Source of the DNA: Bacillus sp. FJAT-27445
Lineage (GTDB): Bacteria > Bacillota > Bacilli > Bacillales > Cytobacillaceae
Length of the DNA: 64,000 nt
Direction: 5' to 3'
Assembly: GCF_001510665.1 (NCBI RefSeq)
Contig: NZ_LMTI01000002.1
Coordinates: 156,328-220,327 of the forward strand
Shown here: piece by piece, positions 60,856 through 64,000 of the stretch
How the letters are laid out: each line of letters opens with the position of its first letter
Numbering within the stretch: position 1 is the first letter of the stretch
Program-made: the position numbers and the translations under genes
The notes under the pieces: model-generated
Told to the model about the DNA's origin: nothing
Database searches by the model: none
The model's input: only the letters and a program-made list of their open reading frames with translations

Positions 60856-60891
60856 TATGCAACAAGTTGCATACCATGCATTTTTTGCATG
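60856..60891. promoter_or_regulatory. Putative BkdR upstream activating sequence
   Basis: Two perfect inverted repeats lie side by side: TATGCAACAAGTTGCATA (60856-60873) and CATGCATTTTTTGCATG (60875-60891). They share TGCA half-sites and sit about 120-170 bp upstream of the sigma-54 promoter, the usual place for an enhancer site, and directly after the bkdR stop. Confidence 0.75.
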
Positions 60892-60893
60892 CT

Positions 60894-62960
60894 TTAATTT
60901 TCAAGTTTGTACTTTTCAAGCTTGTAATACAAGTTTCTAATCGATAACCCCAGCAGCTTTGCAGCTTTTGTTTTATTTCCATTGGCTTGTGCCATTGTCT
61001 TTCTGATGATAGCCGCTTCATATCTTTCCATCATCTCGGCAAGCGGCAAAGTGGTGCTGCCAGTACCAGGCATTTCAACGCTAACATGCTGGCCCGCCTC
61101 TTTGTTCTTCAATTCAGGCAGATGCTTTACATCAATAACCGATTCATTGTAAGCCATAAAAATAATTGCCCTGCCAAGAATATTCTCCAATTCACGTACA
61201 TTTCCCGGCCAGGCATACTCTTGCAATCGAAGGATGGCTCCATGAGTGACACCATCCACATTCCTTCCGTAATCCTGATTGATTTTTTGAATAAGCCTTT
61301 CGCTTAACAACGGTATTTCATCCGTACGGTTTCTTAAAGGAGGAATATGGATTGGCAATCGGTTAATCCTATAATAAAGGTCTTCCCTAAAGGTATTCGA
61401 AGCGATTCCCTTCTCAAGGTTAACATTCGTGGCGGCAATAATCCTTACATTGATTGGGACAGGTTTTGTCCCTCCAACCCGGACGATTTCCCTTTCCTGG
61501 AGGACCCTTAGCAATTTTGCCTGTGTATTGGCCGAAAGCTCCCCTATTTCATCCAAAAAGATGCTGCCGTTGTTTGCTTCTTCAAATAAGCCGTGCTTCC
61601 CGCCTCTTTTTGCTCCAGAGAATGCCCCCTCCTCATAACCAAACAGTTCACTCTCAAGGAGGCTTTCCGAAAGCGCGGCGCAATTGACTCTGACAAATTT
61701 ATTGAAGCGCCGGTCACTCGCATTATGGATGGCATGAGCGAACAATTCCTTTCCGGTACCGGATTCGCCTCTAAGCAAGACCGTGGCCGGGGTTTTCGCC
61801 GCCAGCTTTGCCTGCTCGATTGCAAGGACCATCTCCTCTGACTGGCCGATAATATCTTCAAAAGAATACTTTGCTTCAAGTGTTCGAATGATTTGCCTTG
61901 CCCTTGTCAACTCCCTGTTAAGGGATTTGATTTCGGACATATCATGGATAACACCAACACTTCCTTTTAGTTTCCCCTCCACAATGATTGGGGCAACATT
62001 TACAATGACTTCCTTTTTGTTGGGACCAACCCTCATCGGCACTCCTCGTACAGGCCTCCTGGTTTTCAAGACCTGCATATGCATACTTTCCCCTTCCGAG
62101 ATATCAGCAGTTGCCGGCTGGCCTATAACCTGTTCGCGGCTTAGTCCGGTTATCCGGTTATATGCGGGGTTTACGAGGATGCCTCGTCCTTCTTCGTCCA
62201 CGACAGATATTGCGTCATCACTCGATTGAATAATAGCTTCAAGCATTGTCTGAATTTCTTTCAGGTTGGTTATTTCTTCGGCAAGGCGGACAACTTCCGA
62301 GATATCCTTAAACACAGCGAAAGCACCAATCAAGCCTCCGCTTTCATCGATGATTGGAATCCTTGTCGTAATGATTTTGGCGCCATTGCCAAGAACCATC
62401 TCCTGGTTGGCTTCAATTCTCCCGGTTTCCATTACTATTGTTAGCCTGCTTGAAGGGATAACTTCCCAAATATGTTTTCCTACCGCTTTATTAGGGCTGT
62501 AATTAATCATTTCGGAAGCCCGGCGGTTCAGAAGGGTAACAATCCCCTTTTTATTAATCACAACCATTCCATCATCAGTGGAATTAAATATCAAATCATG
62601 TTTATAGGATTCGTTTTTAAGACGTTCAATTAAATCCTCTTTTTCTTCCATTAAGGTTGATATAAGAAATGCTACGCTGCCGGGAATGAGGATTGAATCA
62701 CGGCCTGCGGCTTCCCTAAGCTCTGGAAATACTTCAGGGTTGCCGGTCACTTCGATGATTATCTCGATTTTTTCATCAAGGAAGCGCCTCCAGTCTGTTC
62801 CCGTTGAAATGCCTTCCTTTTGCGCGAGCAAAATACCGGGGGCATCTTCATTCCTGTCAATGACCGCCCTTACTTCGAGCACTTCTGTTTCCTTCAGCAT
62901 TTTCAAGATCGCGGTTCCGCCTTTTCCGGCACCGATAATCATTACGTTTGGCAACTCCAC
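60894..62960 (-). CDS. bkdR: Sigma-54 dependent activator BkdR
   Basis: This 688-aa regulator has an N-terminal dinucleotide-binding-like segment ([15 protein letters not shown]), two PAS domains (about 115-220 and 230-345) and an AAA+ domain. The AAA+ part shows Walker [16 protein letters not shown], the sigma-54 contact loop GAFSGA (a variant of GAFTGA) and Walker [14 protein letters not shown] Fis-type helix-turn-helix ends it ([20 protein letters not shown]). It should activate the bkd operon. Its -35 overlaps that of yqzF. Confidence 0.95.
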   Translation of the reverse strand: MELPNVMIIGAGKGGTAILKMLKETEVLEVRAVIDRNEDAPGILLAQKEGISTGTDWRRFLDEKIEIIIEVTGNPEVFPELREAAGRDSILIPGSVAFLISTLMEEKEDLIERLKNESYKHDLIFNSTDDGMVVINKKGIVTLLNRRASEMINYSPNKAVGKHIWEVIPSSRLTIVMETGRIEANQEMVLGNGAKIITTRIPIIDESGGLIGAFAVFKDISEVVRLAEEITNLKEIQTMLEAIIQSSDDAISVVDEEGRGILVNPAYNRITGLSREQVIGQPATADISEGESMHMQVLKTRRPVRGVPMRVGPNKKEVIVNVAPIIVEGKLKGSVGVIHDMSEIKSLNRELTRARQIIRTLEAKYSFEDIIGQSEEMVLAIEQAKLAAKTPATVLLRGESGTGKELFAHAIHNASDRRFNKFVRVNCAALSESLLESELFGYEEGAFSGAKRGGKHGLFEEANNGSIFLDEIGELSANTQAKLLRVLQEREIVRVGGTKPVPINVRIIAATNVNLEKGIASNTFREDLYYRINRLPIHIPPLRNRTDEIPLLSERLIQKINQDYGRNVDGVTHGAILRLQEYAWPGNVRELENILGRAIIFMAYNESVIDVKHLPELKNKEAGQHVSVEMPGTGSTTLPLAEMMERYEAAIIRKTMAQANGNKTKAAKLLGLSIRNLYYKLEKYKLEN

Positions 62961-63044
62961 GCCCCCTCCATGAATCGTTTGCTGGTGGGAACCCGCAAAT
63001 TATTTCATGTTTTTCTTTAGCCGCCTGCAACCTTTTTCATAATA

Positions 63045-63073
63045 ATTGTAGCTTTTCTCCAGGTTCTTGACAA
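63045..63073 (-). promoter_or_regulatory. Sigma-A promoter of bkdR
   Basis: On the minus strand TTGTCA (63068-63073) is followed after 17 nt by TACAAT (63045-63050). The -35 shares bases with the divergent yqzF -35. Confidence 0.7.
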
Positions 63074-63094
63074 ATCTGGTTCTTGGACTATGAT
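63067..63094 (+). promoter_or_regulatory. Sigma-A promoter of yqzF
   Basis: TTGACA (63067-63072) is followed after 16 nt by TATGAT (63089-63094). Confidence 0.65.
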
Positions 63095-63140
63095 TTTTCT
63101 GAGGCACTAATCCAGAAAAGTGCTAGGAAGGGATGTTGGC

Positions 63141-63392
63141 ATGAAGCGTATAGCTGCCCTCATTGTAATGCTCATTCCCGGGTTTTTGGCGGCCTTTGGG
63201 ATAAAATTGATGCGTGATATGGTTTTTGGAAGATTACAGCAGCCGTTTTCGTATCTCTGGCTCCAATTCCTAATTGGGTTTATTTTATTCATCCTTGGCC
63301 TGGGTTTTGTAGCGGGCTTTGTCCTTCATCGGGACCGAAAGAGGAATAAGGTTCAGGACAGATTCAAAAAAAACAGGAACGGGAGCCTTTAG
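63141..63392 (+). CDS. yqzF: YqzF-like membrane protein (DUF2627)
   Basis: This 83-aa protein has two membrane helices (AALIVMLIPGFLAAFGIKLM and FLIGFILFILGLGFVAGFVL) and a basic tail (HRDRKRNKVQDRFKKN). It matches the DUF2627 family and the B. subtilis yqzF location between spo0A and bkdR. Function is unknown. ATG 63141 has AAGGG 8 nt upstream. Confidence 0.85.
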   Translation: MKRIAALIVMLIPGFLAAFGIKLMRDMVFGRLQQPFSYLWLQFLIGFILFILGLGFVAGFVLHRDRKRNKVQDRFKKNRNGSL

Positions 63393-63409
63393 TTCCCTTC
63401 CTGTTTTTC
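63373..63409 (+). terminator. Terminator of yqzF
   Basis: ACAGGAA and GGGA pair with TCCC and TTCCTGT, followed by TTTT; the stem overlaps the gene's last codons. Confidence 0.6.
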
Positions 63410-63416
63410 CTTTTCC

Positions 63417-63449
63417 TAAAAAAACCTCCTTCAGGAGATGAAGGAGGAG
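63417..63449 (-). terminator. Terminator of spo0A
   Basis: On the minus strand CCTCCTTCA and TGAAGGAGG form a 9-bp stem with a 5-nt loop, followed by TTTTTTT. Confidence 0.85.
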
Positions 63450-63477
63450 AGTATGATAGCGTTTTTATTGTTTCTTG

Positions 63478-64000
63478 TTAGGATGCTTTATGCTCGAGGC
63501 GCAATTTATCTGCGACCATTGCAATAAATTCCGAGTTTGTCGGTTTTGCTTTTGTCATGCTCACTGTGTACCCGAACAATGAGGAAATGGAGTCGATGTT
63601 CCCCCTGCTCCAGGCAACTTCGATTGCATGGCGGATTGCGCGCTCAACCCTGCTTGCCGTTGTATTGTATTTCTTCGCGATATCCGGATACAGGACTTTT
63701 GTTATGGAACCAAGGAGTTCAATATCGTTGTATACCATGGAAATTGCTTCACGGAGATATAAATATCCTTTAATATGGGCTGGGACCCCGATTTCATGGA
63801 TGATGGACGTGATGCTAGCCTCAAGGTTCCTTGGTTTTTGTTCGGAGTGGGATCGGAAGCTGGATGTATGGCCCTTACGTGTAACTGAACCGGTTTTTCC
63901 ATTAACTGTACGGATATGGTTCCCTAGCATGTCCATATCGAATGGTTTAAGAATAAAGTAGGATGCCCCTAACTCGACGGCTTTTTTTGTTACATCCTCC
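63478..64000 (-). CDS. spo0A: Sporulation master regulator Spo0A (partial, 5' end outside window)
   Basis: The last ~173 residues are present. The reading frame continues to the right edge as [20 protein letters not shown], the end of the receiver domain (Lys of the switch). A variable linker follows, then the Spo0A effector domain with [40 protein letters not shown] (recognition helix) and [20 protein letters not shown]. It is the phosphorelay response regulator that starts sporulation and would act on the spoIIA promoter at the other end of the window. Confidence 0.97.
   Translation of the reverse strand, partial: EDVTKKAVELGASYFILKPFDMDMLGNHIRTVNGKTGSVTRKGHTSSFRSHSEQKPRNLEASITSIIHEIGVPAHIKGYLYLREAISMVYNDIELLGSITKVLYPDIAKKYNTTASRVERAIRHAIEVAWSRGNIDSISSLFGYTVSMTKAKPTNSEFIAMVADKLRLEHKAS

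Overview
The window is a chromosomal segment of an endospore-forming Bacillaceae (Firmicutes, moderate GC). It opens with the spoIIA operon (dacF-spoIIAA-spoIIAB-sigF, minus strand) and closes in the 3' part of spo0A (minus strand). In between the gene order largely follows the Bacillus subtilis yqk-yqj-yqi region: pdp, deoB, xerD, yqzK, fur, spoIIM, nudF, mciZ, yqkF, yqkE, yqkD, polY2 with yqzH, yqjQ, yqjP, namA, rnz, zwf, polY1, yqjE, yqjD, yqjC, yqjB, yqjA, artPQR, brxB, the bkd operon, bkdR and yqzF. Identifications come from reading the proteins against families I know; no database search was run. No rRNA, tRNA, CRISPR array, intact transposase, prophage or plasmid origin was seen.

Layout. 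1-3.6 kb: left-edge repeats, then the forespore sigma-F module with a good sigma-H promoter and Spo0A-like boxes. 3.6-12.8 kb: nucleoside salvage, XerD recombinase, Fur with a PerR-like box, SpoIIM with a sigma-E-type promoter, an endonuclease Q-like protein, NudF, MciZ and YqkF. 12.8-16.8 kb: a repeat island, then a thiolase/CoA-transferase operon divergent from HMG-CoA lyase (ketone body and leucine end steps). 17-31.6 kb: a mosaic of hydrolases, acetyltransferases, small membrane proteins, an unrecognised 386-aa gene and an SOS-controlled Y-family polymerase module. 31.6-45.5 kb: rnz, zwf, polY1, M20 peptidase, methylmalonyl-CoA epimerase with a carboxyltransferase, Prli42, an L,D-transpeptidase, an arginine-type ABC transporter and bacilliredoxin. 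45.5-46 kb: a non-coding stretch with a possible small RNA and five 52-bp tandem repeats. 46-63 kb: NERD protein, meaB with both methylmalonyl-CoA mutase subunits, the seven-gene bkd operon, and its sigma-54 activator BkdR.

Metabolic theme. Branched-chain 2-oxo acids are oxidised to acyl-CoAs by the Bkd complex. Valine and isoleucine carbon can then pass through propionyl-CoA and methylmalonyl-CoA (carboxyltransferase, epimerase, mutase, MeaB) to succinyl-CoA. Leucine carbon can finish through HMG-CoA lyase, CoA-transferase and thiolase. Ptb and Buk can convert acyl-CoA to acid plus ATP.

The least ordinary observations are non-coding. They are a terminal-inverted-repeat element present twice (once with another repeat nested in it, once inside the bkd operon), a tandem hairpin array, an orphan terminator preceded by a foldable segment, overlapping divergent bkdR/yqzF promoters, and a hairpin in the spoIIA leader. 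I found no clear new multi-gene system.
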